Positions 20,308-30,756 of a stretch of 33,816 nt of DNA are shown here, in pieces. The notes beneath the pieces were generated by a model, which saw only the letters and a program-made list of their open reading frames with translations, did no database searches and had not been told where the DNA came from. Source of the DNA: Thiobacter sp. AK1 (lineage in GTDB: Bacteria; Pseudomonadota; Gammaproteobacteria; Burkholderiales; Thiobacteraceae); the NCBI RefSeq assembly GCF_039822265.1, contig NZ_JBAJEX010000013.1, forward strand, positions 1-33,816, in the 5' to 3' direction. A program made the translations under genes and the position numbers. Position 1 is the stretch's first letter. Each line of letters starts with the position of its first letter.

Positions 20308-22200
20308 TTGAATAACATGTTCAAAACCGTCGCCATCTGGCTCATCATCGGCATGGTGCTGATGATGGTGTTCCAGCAGTTCGGCCAGCGGCGCGTGGTC
20401 GCCAGCCACATGGAATTCTCGGCCTTCGTGCAGGAGGTGAAGTCTGGAGCGATCGAGCGCGTCCAGCTCGAGGGCAACACCATCAAGGGCCGGCGTACCG
20501 ATGGCACCACCTTCACCACCTATGCCCCGTCCAACTACTTGTGGCTGGTGGATGACCTTCTCAAACACAACGTCCGCGTCGATGCCAAGCCGCCCGAGGA
20601 ACCGTCGATGCTCACCAGCATCTTCATCTCCTGGTTCCCGATGCTGCTTCTCATCGGCGTCTGGATCTTTTTCATGCGTCAGATGCAGGGTGGGGGCAAG
20701 GGCGGCGCCTTCTCCTTCGGCAAGAGTCGCGCGCGCATGCTGGATGAGTCGGCCAATACCGTGACCTTCGCCGATGTCGCCGGTTGCGACGAGGCCAAGG
20801 AGGAAGTGGCGGAACTGGTGGAGTTTCTCCGCGATCCCGGCCGTTTCCAGAAACTGGGTGGTCGCATTCCGCGCGGCGTGCTCATGGTGGGTTCCCCCGG
20901 CACCGGCAAGACCTTGCTCGCCAAGGCGATCGCGGGCGAGGCCAAGGTGCCTTTCTTCTCCATCTCCGGCTCCGACTTCGTGGAGATGTTCGTCGGCGTG
21001 GGCGCGGCGCGTGTGCGCGACATGTTCGAGCAGGCCAAGAAGAACGCACCGTGTATCATCTTCATCGATGAGATCGATGCCGTCGGGCGTCAACGGGGTG
21101 CGGGCCTGGGCGGCGGCAACGACGAGCGCGAGCAGACCCTGAACCAGCTCCTGGTAGAAATGGATGGCTTCGAGGCCAATTCCGGCGTGATCGTGATCGC
21201 CGCCACCAACCGCCCGGATGTGCTCGACCCGGCGCTGCTGCGACCTGGCCGGTTCGACCGGCAGGTGGTGGTGCCGCTGCCGGACATTCGTGGCCGTGAG
21301 CAGATCCTCATGGTGCACATGCGCAAGGTGCCCATCGCGCCCGATGTGCGTGCCGACGTGCTGGCGCGGGGGACGCCGGGCTTTTCTGGCGCGGATCTGG
21401 CCAACCTGGTCAACGAAGCGGCCTTGTTCGCCGCGCGTGCCAACAAGCGCCTGGTGGACATGGAGGACTTCGAGCGCGCCAAGGACAAGATCATCATGGG
21501 TGCGGAGCGTAAGTCCATCGTCATGCCGGAGCATGAGCGGCGCAACACCGCCTACCATGAGGCGGGGCACGCGGTGGTGGCCAAGCTTTTGCCCAAGACA
21601 GACCCGGTGCACAAGGTCACCATCATCCCGCGCGGTCGTGCCCTGGGTGTGACCATGCAGCTGCCCACTGAGGACCGCTACAGCATGGACCGCGAAACCA
21701 TCCTGCAGAACATCGCCGTGCTGTTCGGCGGGCGCATTGCGGAAGAAGTGTTCATGAACCAGATGACCACCGGCGCTTCCAATGATTTCCAGCGTGCCAC
21801 CGAGCTGGCGCGGCGCATGGTGACGGAGTGGGGCATGTCCGAAAATCTCGGCACCATGGTGTATGGGGAGAACGAGGGCGAAGTCTTCCTAGGCCGTTCC
21901 ATTACTACCCACAAGAATGTGTCCGAGGCCACCATGCAGAAGGTGGATGCGGAGATTCGCCGCATCATCGATCAGCAGTATGCGCTGGCGCGTCGGCTGA
22001 TCGAGGAGAACCGCGACAAGGTGGAAATGATGGCCCAAGCCCTGCTGGAGTGGGAGACCATCGATGCGGACCAGGTGAACGACATCATGGCAGGGCGTGC
22101 ACCGCGTCCGCCCAAGCCCGTGCCGCCGGTGTCCACGCCGGCCGACAAGGCTCCGCCCAGCGCCGCAGCCCCCACCACCAAGCCGGCGGAAGAAGCCTAG
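20308..22200 (+). CDS. ftsH: ATP-dependent zinc metalloprotease FtsH
   Basis: FtsH is the hexameric inner membrane AAA+ protease that degrades misassembled membrane proteins and regulators such as sigma-32 and LpxC in E. coli. The 630-residue protein has a first membrane segment at about 7-24, a periplasmic domain, and a second segment at about 102-124. The AAA domain has Walker A GSPGTGKT at 195-202 and Walker B IIFIDE at 250-255. The zinc site HEAGH is at 417-421. The C-terminal tail is Pro/Ala-rich. The start is TTG with GGGG seven bases upstream; an ATG three codons later (20317) has no well-placed SD. It is followed by folP after 83 bp. Confidence 0.98.
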   Translation: MNNMFKTVAIWLIIGMVLMMVFQQFGQRRVVASHMEFSAFVQEVKSGAIERVQLEGNTIKGRRTDGTTFTTYAPSNYLWLVDDLLKHNVRVDAKPPEEPSMLTSIFISWFPMLLLIGVWIFFMRQMQGGGKGGAFSFGKSRARMLDESANTVTFADVAGCDEAKEEVAELVEFLRDPGRFQKLGGRIPRGVLMVGSPGTGKTLLAKAIAGEAKVPFFSISGSDFVEMFVGVGAARVRDMFEQAKKNAPCIIFIDEIDAVGRQRGAGLGGGNDEREQTLNQLLVEMDGFEANSGVIVIAATNRPDVLDPALLRPGRFDRQVVVPLPDIRGREQILMVHMRKVPIAPDVRADVLARGTPGFSGADLANLVNEAALFAARANKRLVDMEDFERAKDKIIMGAERKSIVMPEHERRNTAYHEAGHAVVAKLLPKTDPVHKVTIIPRGRALGVTMQLPTEDRYSMDRETILQNIAVLFGGRIAEEVFMNQMTTGASNDFQRATELARRMVTEWGMSENLGTMVYGENEGEVFLGRSITTHKNVSEATMQKVDAEIRRIIDQQYALARRLIEENRDKVEMMAQALLEWETIDADQVNDIMAGRAPRPPKPVPPVSTPADKAPPSAAAPTTKPAEEA

Positions 22201-22283
22201 CCTGGCAAGAACTGCACGTGGCGGGCGGCGGAGGTGGCGGCCACCCGGCAGTTCTGAGTTGCCACATCGCGAACACTTTTTCC

Positions 22284-23111
22284 ATGCTGCGCTGCGGCCG
22301 CTTCACGCTTTCCCTCGACCGCCCCTTGATCATGGGCATCGTCAACGTGACGCCCGATTCGTTTTCCGACGGCGGGCATTTCTTCGACGCCGCCCGCGCC
22401 GTGGCGCATGGGCTGGAGCTCGTGGCGCAAGGGGCGGATCTGCTGGACATCGGCGGCGAATCGACCCGTCCGGGAGCAGTCCCGGTTTCCGAGGGCGAGG
22501 AGCTCGATCGGGTGCTGCCGGTGTTGGAAGGGCTGCGCGAGGCGCGCGTGCCACTCTCGGTGGATACCCAAAAGCCCGGCGTGATGCGTGCCGCGCTCGC
22601 GGTCGGCGCGGACATGATCAACGATGTCAACGCCCTGCTCGCGCCTGGCGCGCTGGCAGCGGTGGCGGCAAGTGATGCAGCGGTCTGCCTGATGCACAAG
22701 CAGGGGGAGCCGCGCACCATGCAGGTCAACCCCCACTATGACGATGTGGTGGGGGAGGTGCGCGCGTTTTTGGCGCAACGGATCGCCGCAGCGCAGGCGG
22801 CGGGTATCGCCAAAGAGCGCATCGTCATCGACCCGGGGTTTGGCTTCGGCAAGAATCTTCAGCATAATCTGGAGCTTCTGCGGCAGCTTCAGGCCCTGCT
22901 GAGCCTGGGCGTGCCAGTGCTGGCGGGCCTGTCACGCAAGTCCATGCTGGGGAGCATCACCGGGGCATCGGTAGAGGCGCGCGTGCATGCCAGCGTGGCA
23001 GCGGCGCTTCTGGCGGCGCGAAAAGGCGCGCGCATCCTGCGCGTGCATGACGTGCGACCGACGCGCGAGGCCCTTGCGGTGGTGGCCGCGGTGGAAGGAT
23101 GGGGAGCATGA
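22284..23111 (+). CDS. folP: Dihydropteroate synthase
   Basis: FolP joins p-aminobenzoate to hydroxymethyl-dihydropterin diphosphate, giving dihydropteroate for folate synthesis; it is the sulfonamide target. The 275-residue protein shows the family signatures [46 protein letters not shown] and [11 protein letters not shown]. The ATG at 22284 gives the family N-terminus. Its stop overlaps the glmM start (ATGA at 23108-23111), so the two are translationally coupled. The ftsH-folP-glmM order is conserved in beta- and gammaproteobacteria. Confidence 0.98.
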   Translation: MLRCGRFTLSLDRPLIMGIVNVTPDSFSDGGHFFDAARAVAHGLELVAQGADLLDIGGESTRPGAVPVSEGEELDRVLPVLEGLREARVPLSVDTQKPGVMRAALAVGADMINDVNALLAPGALAAVAASDAAVCLMHKQGEPRTMQVNPHYDDVVGEVRAFLAQRIAAAQAAGIAKERIVIDPGFGFGKNLQHNLELLRQLQALLSLGVPVLAGLSRKSMLGSITGASVEARVHASVAAALLAARKGARILRVHDVRPTREALAVVAAVEGWGA

Positions 23112-24469
23112 GCAGAAAATATTTCGGCACCGATGGCGTGCGCGGCACCGTTGGCCAAGAGCCCATTACGCCCGACTTCGTCATGCGGCTAGGCTACGCG
23201 GCCGGGCGCATCTTTGCCGATGCTGACCGGCGATTGCCAAGCGAGCGTCCGTCGGTGATCATCGGCAAGGACACGCGCATTTCCGGTTACATGCTGGAGT
23301 CGGCGCTGGAGGCGGGCCTTTCGGCGGCGGGCGTGGACGTGCTGCTTTTGGGCCCCATGCCTACGCCGGGGGTGGCCTACCTGACGCGCGCCCTGCGTTG
23401 CCAGGCCGGCATCGTCATTTCAGCTTCCCACAACCCTTATCCCGACAACGGCATCAAGTTCTTTGGTCCGGGCGGCCTCAAGTTGCCGGACCGCGTGGAG
23501 CAGGCCATCGAGAAAGCCCTGGATGAACCCCTGCAGTGCCTGCCTGCGGAGCGCCTGGGCAAGGCGCGTCGGGTGGAGGATTCCGACGGGCGTTACATCG
23601 AATTCTGCAAGAGCACTTTCCCCAACGAGATGGATCTACGTGGGCTGAAGCTGGTGGTGGATTGCGCCCACGGCGCCACTTACCACATCGCGCCCCATGT
23701 GTTTCATGAGTTGGGGGCGGAGGTGATCCCCATCGGCGTCAAGCCCGACGGTCTTAACATCAATGCCGGGTGCGGCTCCACCCACCCCGAACTGCTGCAG
23801 CGCACGGTGAAGGAACAGGGCGCGGATCTGGGCGTCGCCTTCGATGGCGATGGCGACCGCGTGATCATGGTAGACGGCGACGGCACGCTCTACGATGGCG
23901 ATCTGATGCTCTTCGTCATTGCCCGCCAGCGTGCCCGCCAAGGCACGCTCAAGGGCGGAGTGGTGGGTACGGTGATGACCAATCTCGGCCTGGAACATGC
24001 CTTCAGGAAACACAAGATTCCCTTCGCACGTGCCGCGGTGGGTGACCGCTACGTCCTGGAGATGTTGGAAGAGAAGGGCTGGCAACTTGGGGGTGAATCC
24101 TCTGGTCACATTATCATTCGTGACCGTCACACCACTGGTGATGGCATCATTTCCGCTTTGCAGGTACTGCACGCGCTGCGCGCCCAGCGCCAGACTCTGC
24201 GTGAGGCCACGCGCGAGGTCACCCTCTATCCGCAGCGCCTGATCAATGTGAAGATCGGCAAGGGCTTTGATTTTCGCGAAAGCATTCCCGTACAGGCCGC
24301 GCTGGTAGAAGCGGAAGCCGAGCTGCGTGGCCAGGGACGCGTCCTGCTGCGCAATTCCGGCACCGAGCCGCTGGTGCGCGTGATGGTCGAGGGCCGGGAT
24401 CTACAACAAGTAGAACGCTGGGCGCGTCATATCGCCGAGGTGGTGGAGCAGGCGGCAAGCGCCAGCTGA
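23108..24469 (+). CDS. glmM: Phosphoglucosamine mutase GlmM
   Basis: GlmM converts glucosamine-6-phosphate to glucosamine-1-phosphate on the way to UDP-GlcNAc for peptidoglycan and LPS. The 453-residue protein starts [16 protein letters not shown]. The phosphoserine loop is [20 protein letters not shown], the Mg2+ loop is [15 protein letters not shown], the sugar-binding loop is GGESSGHII, and the C-terminal phosphate-binding loop is [17 protein letters not shown]. The ATG at 23108 has GGGGAG directly upstream and overlaps the folP stop; an alternative start at 23099 adds three residues. All key motifs are intact. Confidence 0.98.
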   Translation: MSRKYFGTDGVRGTVGQEPITPDFVMRLGYAAGRIFADADRRLPSERPSVIIGKDTRISGYMLESALEAGLSAAGVDVLLLGPMPTPGVAYLTRALRCQAGIVISASHNPYPDNGIKFFGPGGLKLPDRVEQAIEKALDEPLQCLPAERLGKARRVEDSDGRYIEFCKSTFPNEMDLRGLKLVVDCAHGATYHIAPHVFHELGAEVIPIGVKPDGLNINAGCGSTHPELLQRTVKEQGADLGVAFDGDGDRVIMVDGDGTLYDGDLMLFVIARQRARQGTLKGGVVGTVMTNLGLEHAFRKHKIPFARAAVGDRYVLEMLEEKGWQLGGESSGHIIIRDRHTTGDGIISALQVLHALRAQRQTLREATREVTLYPQRLINVKIGKGFDFRESIPVQAALVEAEAELRGQGRVLLRNSGTEPLVRVMVEGRDLQQVERWARHIAEVVEQAASAS

Positions 24470-24523
24470 TTCTGCGCGCATCCATCCCACCTACGTGGCC
24501 GCACCGCGGCCGGAGAGGCAGCC

Positions 24524-26815
24524 ATGGCCATCTCGTTGAGCTTTCGCACGCGTCTGTTTGCCGCCTATCTGTTGGTGCTGCTGTTGGGGCTGTTCCTGGC
24601 CTTCTGGGCGATCCGCAGCGGCGAACAGGTTCGGACTGCTGCCCTCGCGGTGGCGGAGCGGGATGCTTTGGCACTGCGTGCCATGACTGGCTTGCAACGC
24701 GATCTGCGGGAGCAGGAAGCACTGCTCTATGCCGCGTATGTCGATGGCGTACTGTCCGAGTCGCGTTTCGCGGAAATGGAGCGGCGTTGCAGTCAGGGTC
24801 TGGAGGTGCTGCGTCACCAGGGGAGTGTTAAAACCCGCGAGGTGGAGCAGGCCTATGCCGAACTCCGGCAGGCGGTGCGAGCGCTGGCGGCGGCCCTCGC
24901 CGAAAGTCCGCCCGACCATCGGGCGGCGCGCGCCGCCCTGGCGCGGGCAAGTAGCCAGGTGGCGCGCATCGATCTGGCCCTGCGTGCCATTGTTGCAGAC
25001 ACCGAACGCCGTCTGGACCAGGCGGTGCGGCAGGTGGAGGCAAGGGCGCTGCGCATGCAGCTCATGGTGGGGCTATTGGCGGCGGCCATCTTCATCGTCT
25101 CCTTGTTCGTTGGCCATTACATCGACGGCTATCTGCGCGAGCAGCGTGAGCGCCAGTTGCTCGCCGAGTTTCCGGAGCGCAATCCGCAGCCGGTGATTCG
25201 CCTGTCTCCCTCCGGTGCCGTGCTTTACGCCAATCCCGCTACCACAAGACTGCTCGCGCGCATTGGAGCCGCGCAGGACGATGCGCGTTCCCTACTGCCG
25301 CCAGATTTGTTGGAGCGGCTGGATATCCTCCGCGGTGGGCAGGACCAGGTCGAATTCCAGGCCTACGAGGTGGTGCCTGGTGTCTATCTCGAATGCCACC
25401 TTTACTGGCTGGCGGACCTGCAAGTGTTCCATGTCTATGTCGTGGACGTCACCGAACGGCGATTGGCGGAGGAAAGTCGCATCCGTCAGGCCTATCACGA
25501 TCCGGTCACCGATTTGCCCAACCGGCGCATGTTCCAGGAGACGGTGCAATCGATCCTCTACGCGCCGGACCGTCCCTCCGTCCGCGCGGCCCTGGTGTTA
25601 CTAGGCCTGGATCGTTTCAAGTTCGTGGTGGATAGTCTCGGGCATGTGGTAGGGGACGACCTGTTGCGCGCCGTCGGCGCACGGTTGGGGGAAACGTTGG
25701 CTGCGCAGCGCGAGCATGTCCAGGGCGCTAAGTTGTATCACTTCGGCGCGGACCGCTTCTGCGTCTTGCTGCCTGCTTATCCGAAAGAGGAGCTACCGGT
25801 CCTGCTCGCCGAGAAACTGCTGGAGGCCATGCGCAAACCCTTCTACGTGGCTGGACGCGAGTTCAATCTCGCGGCCAGTGTCGGCATCAGTGTCTTTCCC
25901 CTCGATGGCGAGGAGGGTGCGACTCTGGTCCGCAATGCCGAGGCCGCCCTCGAGCGGGCGCACAAACATGGCGGCGACCGCCTCGAGTGCTATACGCGCG
26001 ACATGAACGAGCGTGCCGAGGAATGGCTGCAACTGGAAAACGAGCTGCGCCACGCGGAGGAACTGGGGGAGCTGCGCGTCTTTTACCATCCGCAGCTGGA
26101 CGTGGCGAGTGGCCGCGTGATCGGCATGGAGGCGCTGTTGCGCTGGCAGCATCCCAGGCGCGGTCTGCTGACACCCGCGGAATTCCTGCATCTCGCAGAG
26201 GAGTCCGAGCTGATCACCCGCCTGGGCATCTGGATGCTGCGCAAGGCCTGCGACCAGATCCGCCGCTGGTGCGACCAGGGACTCGACTGCCTGGTGGTGG
26301 CGGTGAACGTATCGGCCCGCCAGTTCGCCCTTACGACCCTTCCCGATCAGGTGGCCCAGGTGCTCCATGACACGGGACTTGTCGCCGCCCACTTGGAGAT
26401 CGAGATCACGGAAACCACCGCCATGCAGGACGTGGCGCGGACCACGGCGGTGCTACATCGGCTTAAAGGCCTGGGTGTTGGACTGGCCGTGGACGATTTT
26501 GGAACGGGTTTCTCTTCCCTAACTTATCTGAAGCGCTTTCCCCTGGACAAGCTCAAGATCGACCAGTCTTTCATCCAGCACCTGCCGGAGGACGAAGACG
26601 ATGCAGCCATCGTGCGTTCCGTCATTAACCTGGGCCACAGCCTCGGCCTCAAGGTGCTGGCAGAAGGGGTGGAGTCGGAGGCCCAGCTCACCTGGCTGCG
26701 GGGTGCCGGTTGCGACAGCTATCAGGGACATCTCGCCGCGCCGCCGCTGGACGCGGCAGCCTTCGAACGCTTCGTGCAGACGCGCGGCCTCAAACGCGCG
26801 CCAGCAGCCGGCTGA
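24524..26815 (+). CDS. Membrane GGDEF-EAL protein, degenerate GGDEF and intact EAL (c-di-GMP phosphodiesterase)
   Basis: The 763-residue protein has a membrane segment at about 11-29, a helical periplasmic region to about 178, a second segment at about 180-200, a PAS-like region (210-320), then GGDEF (about 325-485) and EAL (about 500-755). The GGDEF site reads GADRF at 408-412, and the metal-site Asp of the DLDRFK motif is Gly361, so cyclase activity is unlikely. The EAL side keeps EALLRW (536-541), NVSARQF, EITETTAMQD, DDFGTGF, LKIDQSF and the EGVES Glu, so c-di-GMP hydrolysis is expected. A good SD (GGAGAGG) precedes the ATG. It follows glmM by 54 bp and overlaps the convergent gene at 26790 tail to tail by 26 bp. 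The signal it senses is unknown. Confidence 0.92.
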   Translation: MAISLSFRTRLFAAYLLVLLLGLFLAFWAIRSGEQVRTAALAVAERDALALRAMTGLQRDLREQEALLYAAYVDGVLSESRFAEMERRCSQGLEVLRHQGSVKTREVEQAYAELRQAVRALAAALAESPPDHRAARAALARASSQVARIDLALRAIVADTERRLDQAVRQVEARALRMQLMVGLLAAAIFIVSLFVGHYIDGYLREQRERQLLAEFPERNPQPVIRLSPSGAVLYANPATTRLLARIGAAQDDARSLLPPDLLERLDILRGGQDQVEFQAYEVVPGVYLECHLYWLADLQVFHVYVVDVTERRLAEESRIRQAYHDPVTDLPNRRMFQETVQSILYAPDRPSVRAALVLLGLDRFKFVVDSLGHVVGDDLLRAVGARLGETLAAQREHVQGAKLYHFGADRFCVLLPAYPKEELPVLLAEKLLEAMRKPFYVAGREFNLAASVGISVFPLDGEEGATLVRNAEAALERAHKHGGDRLECYTRDMNERAEEWLQLENELRHAEELGELRVFYHPQLDVASGRVIGMEALLRWQHPRRGLLTPAEFLHLAEESELITRLGIWMLRKACDQIRRWCDQGLDCLVVAVNVSARQFALTTLPDQVAQVLHDTGLVAAHLEIEITETTAMQDVARTTAVLHRLKGLGVGLAVDDFGTGFSSLTYLKRFPLDKLKIDQSFIQHLPEDEDDAAIVRSVINLGHSLGLKVLAEGVESEAQLTWLRGAGCDSYQGHLAAPPLDAAAFERFVQTRGLKRAPAAG

Positions 26816-27950
26816 TCCAGTCTTCCAGGGCGGCGCGGCAGCGTGCGGCGAGGCGCGTGGCTTGGGCGAGGCTTGCCGCTTGTGGCTGGTCTAGCGCGCT
26901 CGCCAGGGCCACGGCAGCTTCTTGCGGTGGTAGCACGCCGGGCATACCCGGCACTTCCCAGCTTTCCACGAAGGCGCGCAATTTGCGGGGACGGCGTGGA
27001 GTGAGCCCCAGGCTGGCCCGTGGCAATCCATAGATGAGCGCGAGCAGGCGTCCATGCAGACTGCTACCGAGAAATCCGCGGCTCTCCGCGATGAGAGCGC
27101 AGATGTCCCAGATGTCGAGGGAATGGAACAGCCGGGTCCGCGTGCCCGGCGCCAGGCGTTTCAAGACCGCCGAATAAAGCCCGAGATCGTCGTGTAGTGG
27201 CGCGGCGCCGGCCCTGAACAGCACCAGGGGGAGCCCGCTGCGGCCCGCGAGGTGATCGCAGGCGGCGGCGAGTGCGGCGAGGCTCGCCTCATCTGCGAAA
27301 TCGAGACTGAATTGCACGGCAAGCCAGCCCTCCGGGAAGCTTTGTCTTACGGCGGCCAGTTCGCCGCGCGCGGCGCGGCTCGCGATGCGCGGACCAAACA
27401 ATTCCCGGGTCAGCACCGCCGCATCCGGCACCAGGGCGCAATCGAGGCCGTGCCGGCGCAAGACATGTGCCGTGTGGCGGTCACGCACAGCGAGCCACTC
27501 TGCCTCGCCGAGGGCCGCCAGCACCGCGCGGCGCAGCGCCGCCGGGGCGGCGTCCAGTTCGCACCCACCCACCCCGAAGTGCACGATGCGCGCCTGCCGC
27601 CCGGCGCGTTCATGGTCTATCACATACGGCGCGGGCCCCGGCAACCGCGGCTCGAGTGCTGTGGCCGGCTCAGCCGGGGTGACGAGCATCAGTGCCGCCT
27701 CCTCGACCGAGCAGGTCAGGATCTCCCCGCCCACGTGTATCAGCACATAGGGCTCGTGGATCCGGGTGGTCAGTTGCGACAGGGGCTCAACGAGGTGACC
27801 CCCATAGCGGCGCAGGTCACGCGCCACCAGTCCTGCCACGGCCAGCGGTGGCGTGGGGAACAGGGCGGCGATCACGTGCGGAAACAGTAGATCGCCCAGA
27901 TTGTGCCGGTCGCAGGCGCCGAACAGGACAAGGGGAAGGGAAGGCGCCAT
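26790..27950 (-). CDS. Polysaccharide pyruvyl transferase family protein
   Basis: The 386-residue protein has features of the polysaccharide pyruvyl transferase family (CsaB/WcaK type): an N-terminal GACDRHNLGDLLFPHV block (the family Asn-Xaa-Gly-Asp loop) and a C-terminal GSSLHGRLLALIYGLPR block with the conserved Ser-x-x-His-Gly. It lacks a signal peptide or membrane segment. The enzymes add pyruvate from PEP to sugars of surface polymers, but the family includes members of unknown activity, so the substrate cannot be named. The start at ATG 27950 is preferred (MAPSLPLVLFGACD); an in-frame ATG at 27986 would overlap pstB. It follows pstB by 28 bp on the same strand, in the place where phoU often sits. 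Confidence 0.75.
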   Translation of the reverse strand: MAPSLPLVLFGACDRHNLGDLLFPHVIAALFPTPPLAVAGLVARDLRRYGGHLVEPLSQLTTRIHEPYVLIHVGGEILTCSVEEAALMLVTPAEPATALEPRLPGPAPYVIDHERAGRQARIVHFGVGGCELDAAPAALRRAVLAALGEAEWLAVRDRHTAHVLRRHGLDCALVPDAAVLTRELFGPRIASRAARGELAAVRQSFPEGWLAVQFSLDFADEASLAALAAACDHLAGRSGLPLVLFRAGAAPLHDDLGLYSAVLKRLAPGTRTRLFHSLDIWDICALIAESRGFLGSSLHGRLLALIYGLPRASLGLTPRRPRKLRAFVESWEVPGMPGVLPPQEAAVALASALDQPQAASLAQATRLAARCRAALEDWISRLLARV

Positions 27951-27978
27951 GGCAGACGTTCCCCAGGCGCAGTTGGCT

Positions 27979-28794
27979 TCAGCCAAACTTGCCCGTGATG
28001 TAGTCCTCGGTGGCCTTCTGTTTAGGCGTGGTGAAGATGGTATCGGTGTCGCCGAATTCGATCAGCTCACCCATGTACATGTAGGCGGTGTAGTCTGACA
28101 CGCGCGCGGCCTGTTGCATGTTGTGGGTGACGATGACGATGGTGTAGTCCACCTTGAGCTCGTGGATGAGTTCCTCGATGTGAGCGGTGGAAATGGGGTC
28201 TAGCGCCGAGGCCGGCTCGTCCAACAGCACCACTTCCGGCTTGACGGCAATGGCGCGCGCGATACAGAGCCGTTGCTGCTGGCCCCCAGAAAGGCTGTTG
28301 CCAGATTGCTTGAGCTTGTCCTTTACCTCATTCCACAAGGCAGCCTTCTTCAGGGCCCATTCCACCCGCTCGTTCATCTCATGGGTGGATAGCCGTTCAT
28401 AGAGGCGCACGCCGAAGGCGATGTTGTCATAGATCGACATGGGGAAGGGCGTCGGTTTCTGGAACACCATGCCCACCTTGGCCCGCAGCCGGTTGAGGTC
28501 CTGGCGTGGATCAAGGATGTTCTCGCCGTCAAGAATGATTTCACCTTCCGCCCGCTGGTTCGGGTATAGGGCATACATGCGGTTGAAGGTGCGCAGCAGG
28601 GTGGACTTGCCACAGCCGGAAGGCCCGATGAAGGCTGTGACGCGGTTTTCCGGAATCTCAAGGTTAATGTTCTTCAGGGCGTGGAACTTGCCATAGTAAA
28701 AGTTGAGATTGCGCACGGTGAGTTTGGCCGGCGGCTGGATGCGGGGCGGCCGCGTCTCGTCTAGGGGAGGCAGGGAGGTGAGTTTGCTTTGCAT
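27979..28794 (-). CDS. pstB: Phosphate import ATP-binding protein PstB
   Basis: PstB is the ATPase of the high-affinity phosphate ABC importer, at the cytoplasmic face of the PstC-PstA channel. The 271-residue protein has Walker [12 protein letters not shown], a Q-loop in [15 protein letters not shown], the ABC signature [15 protein letters not shown], Walker [14 protein letters not shown] and the switch His in VTHNMQQA. Family signature [13 protein letters not shown] is near the start. It lies 10 bp downstream of pstA. A short N-terminal extension (about 25 residues, Pro-rich) precedes the ABC domain. Confidence 0.98.
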   Translation of the reverse strand: MQSKLTSLPPLDETRPPRIQPPAKLTVRNLNFYYGKFHALKNINLEIPENRVTAFIGPSGCGKSTLLRTFNRMYALYPNQRAEGEIILDGENILDPRQDLNRLRAKVGMVFQKPTPFPMSIYDNIAFGVRLYERLSTHEMNERVEWALKKAALWNEVKDKLKQSGNSLSGGQQQRLCIARAIAVKPEVVLLDEPASALDPISTAHIEELIHELKVDYTIVIVTHNMQQAARVSDYTAYMYMGELIEFGDTDTIFTTPKQKATEDYITGKFG

Positions 28795-28804
28795 GGTTTC
28801 TCGA

Positions 28805-29650
28805 CTAGCCGCGAACGCCCCGCTGCCGGAACAGTACGCGGGCGATGATGTTGAGGATCAAGACACCGAACGTGATCAGCAACGCCCCGGCCCACGCCAG
28901 CTTGTGCCAGTCGTCGTAAGGGCTCATGGCGAACTGGAAGATCACCACCGGCAGGTTGGCCATGGGCGCGTTCAGGTTGGTGCTCCAGAACTGGTTGTTG
29001 AGGGCGGTGAACAAAAGCGGCGCGGTCTCGCCGGCGATACGGGCCACTGCCAGGAGCAGGCCGGTGATGATGCCGGCGCGGGAGGCGCGCAGGGTGACCA
29101 GCGTGATCACCTTCCACTGCGGCGCGCCCAGGGCCGCGGCCGCCTCGCGCAGGCTGTTGGGCACCAGTTTCAGCATGTTCTCCGTGGTGCGCACCACCAC
29201 CGGAATGACGATGAGAGAGAGGGCGAAGGCGCCAGCCCAGCCGGAGAAATGACCGATGTGCACCACATACACCTCATAGACGAAAAGGCCGATGACGATG
29301 GAGGGCGCCGACAGCAGGATGTCGTTGATGAAGCGGGTCAGCGCGGCGAGCGGGCTACCCTGGCCGAACTCCGCCAGATAGACCCCCGCCAGAATGCCTA
29401 TCGGCGTGCCGATCAGCGTGGCAAAAGTGGTCAACAACAGGCTGCCGACGATGGCGTTGAGCAGGCCACCCTGGCTGCCGGGCGGCGGGGTCATCTGGGT
29501 GAAGATCCCCATGTCGATGCCGCCCAGCCCCAGCCGCAGCAGCGTCCAGAGGATCCAGGTCAGCCAGAACAGCCCGAAGGCCATGGCCAGCAGGGACACG
29601 GTGAGGTTGAAGGCGTTGACGAAGCGCCGTCGGGCGTAGAGGGAGATCAT
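28805..29650 (-). CDS. pstA: Phosphate ABC transporter permease PstA
   Basis: PstA is one of the two membrane subunits of the phosphate importer. The 281-residue protein has about six hydrophobic segments, the first at roughly 12-40 ([25 protein letters not shown]). The cytoplasmic EAA-like loop is in [31 protein letters not shown]. The ATG at 29650 is one base after the pstC stop (TAG-C-ATG), so translation is probably coupled. The frame open upstream to 29710 overlaps pstC and is not used. It precedes pstB by 10 bp. Confidence 0.97.
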   Translation of the reverse strand: MISLYARRRFVNAFNLTVSLLAMAFGLFWLTWILWTLLRLGLGGIDMGIFTQMTPPPGSQGGLLNAIVGSLLLTTFATLIGTPIGILAGVYLAEFGQGSPLAALTRFINDILLSAPSIVIGLFVYEVYVVHIGHFSGWAGAFALSLIVIPVVVRTTENMLKLVPNSLREAAAALGAPQWKVITLVTLRASRAGIITGLLLAVARIAGETAPLLFTALNNQFWSTNLNAPMANLPVVIFQFAMSPYDDWHKLAWAGALLITFGVLILNIIARVLFRQRGVRG

Positions 29651-29651
29651 G

Positions 29652-30614
29652 CTAGGTTTGCTTGCCTTCCTGCTTCGCAAGCTGCAGCAGCAACAGCTTG
29701 GACAGGGCAAGCACGACGAAGGTGATGAAGAACAGGATCAGGCCGAGTTCGATCAGCGCCGCGGCATGCAGATCGGTGGTGGCTTCGGTGAATTCATTGG
29801 CCAGAGCGGAGGCGATGCTGTTGCCGGGCATCATCAGGGATGTGCTGAACTGATGGGCGTTGCCGATCACGAAAGTGACCGCCATGGTTTCGCCGAGCGC
29901 GCGGCCGAGTCCGAGCATGATGCCGCCCACTACGCCGATCTTGGTGTAGGGCAGCACCACGTGGCGCACAACCTCCCAGGTGGTGGCACCGAGACCGTAC
30001 GCCGATTCCTTCAGCATGGGCGGCACGATCTCGAACACGTCGCGCATGACCGAGGCAATGAAGGGAATCACCATGATCGCGAGAATGATGCCGGCGGTGA
30101 ACACGCCGATGCCCATGGGCGCCCCCTGGAACAGGAAGCCGATCACCGGCATGGGGCCCAGGTGGTCGATGAGCCAGGGCTGGATACTGTCCTGCAGGGT
30201 GGGCGCCAACACGAACAGGCCCCACATGCCATAGATGATGCTGGGAATGCCCGCCAAAAGTTCCACCGCGATGCCCAAGGGGCGGCGCAGCCACAGCGGC
30301 GACAGTTCCGTCAGAAAGAGGGCGATGCCGAAGCTCACCGGCACGCCGATGAGCAGGGCGATGGCCGAGGTGGCCAGAGTGCCGAAGATCGGCACCAGCG
30401 CACCGAATTCACCCGTGACCGGATTCCATTCGGTGCTGAACAGAAACTTCGGGCCGAAGGCCTGGATGGCCGGCCAGGCGCCCAGGACCAGGGACAGGAT
30501 AATGGCGATCAGGGTTGCCAGCACCAGAAAGGCAAAGGTCCGCGTGGTGCCGCGAAACAGCTTGTCGGCCAGGTGCTGCCGCTTGAGGGTCGCGTCGCTG
30601 ATGGTTTTTGACAT
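29652..30614 (-). CDS. pstC: Phosphate ABC transporter permease PstC
   Basis: PstC pairs with PstA to form the phosphate channel. The 320-residue protein has about six membrane segments, the first in [24 protein letters not shown], then a periplasmic region and the EAA-like loop [25 protein letters not shown]. The ATG at 30614 ([13 protein letters not shown]) gives the family N-terminus. AAGGG lies 13 bases upstream, a little far for an SD, so an upstream in-frame start (30686 or 30656) cannot be excluded. It is separated from pstS by 142 bp that include a strong terminator. Confidence 0.95.
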   Translation of the reverse strand: MSKTISDATLKRQHLADKLFRGTTRTFAFLVLATLIAIILSLVLGAWPAIQAFGPKFLFSTEWNPVTGEFGALVPIFGTLATSAIALLIGVPVSFGIALFLTELSPLWLRRPLGIAVELLAGIPSIIYGMWGLFVLAPTLQDSIQPWLIDHLGPMPVIGFLFQGAPMGIGVFTAGIILAIMVIPFIASVMRDVFEIVPPMLKESAYGLGATTWEVVRHVVLPYTKIGVVGGIMLGLGRALGETMAVTFVIGNAHQFSTSLMMPGNSIASALANEFTEATTDLHAAALIELGLILFFITFVVLALSKLLLLQLAKQEGKQT

Positions 30615-30714
30615 GGTGTGAGGCGCCCTTCGTGCAGGCAGTGCTGCGACGGGCATCCTGTCCCGCTGCGCCAGGGAATCGGTCATTGTTAAAATCGCCG
30701 AAAATTATACAGCT

Positions 30715-30738
30715 AAAAAGGGGCCTTTCGGCCCCTTT
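30715..30738 (-). terminator. Rho-independent terminator between pstS and pstC
   Basis: On the minus strand GGGGCC (30735-30730), loop GAAA, and GGCCCC (30725-30720) form a perfect stem extended by A-T pairs, followed by TTTTT (30719-30715). It starts 19 bp after the pstS stop. Partial read-through would give more periplasmic PstS than membrane subunits, as is usual for binding-protein operons. Confidence 0.9.
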
Positions 30739-30756
30739 GATCCGGGCATGCGGTAG

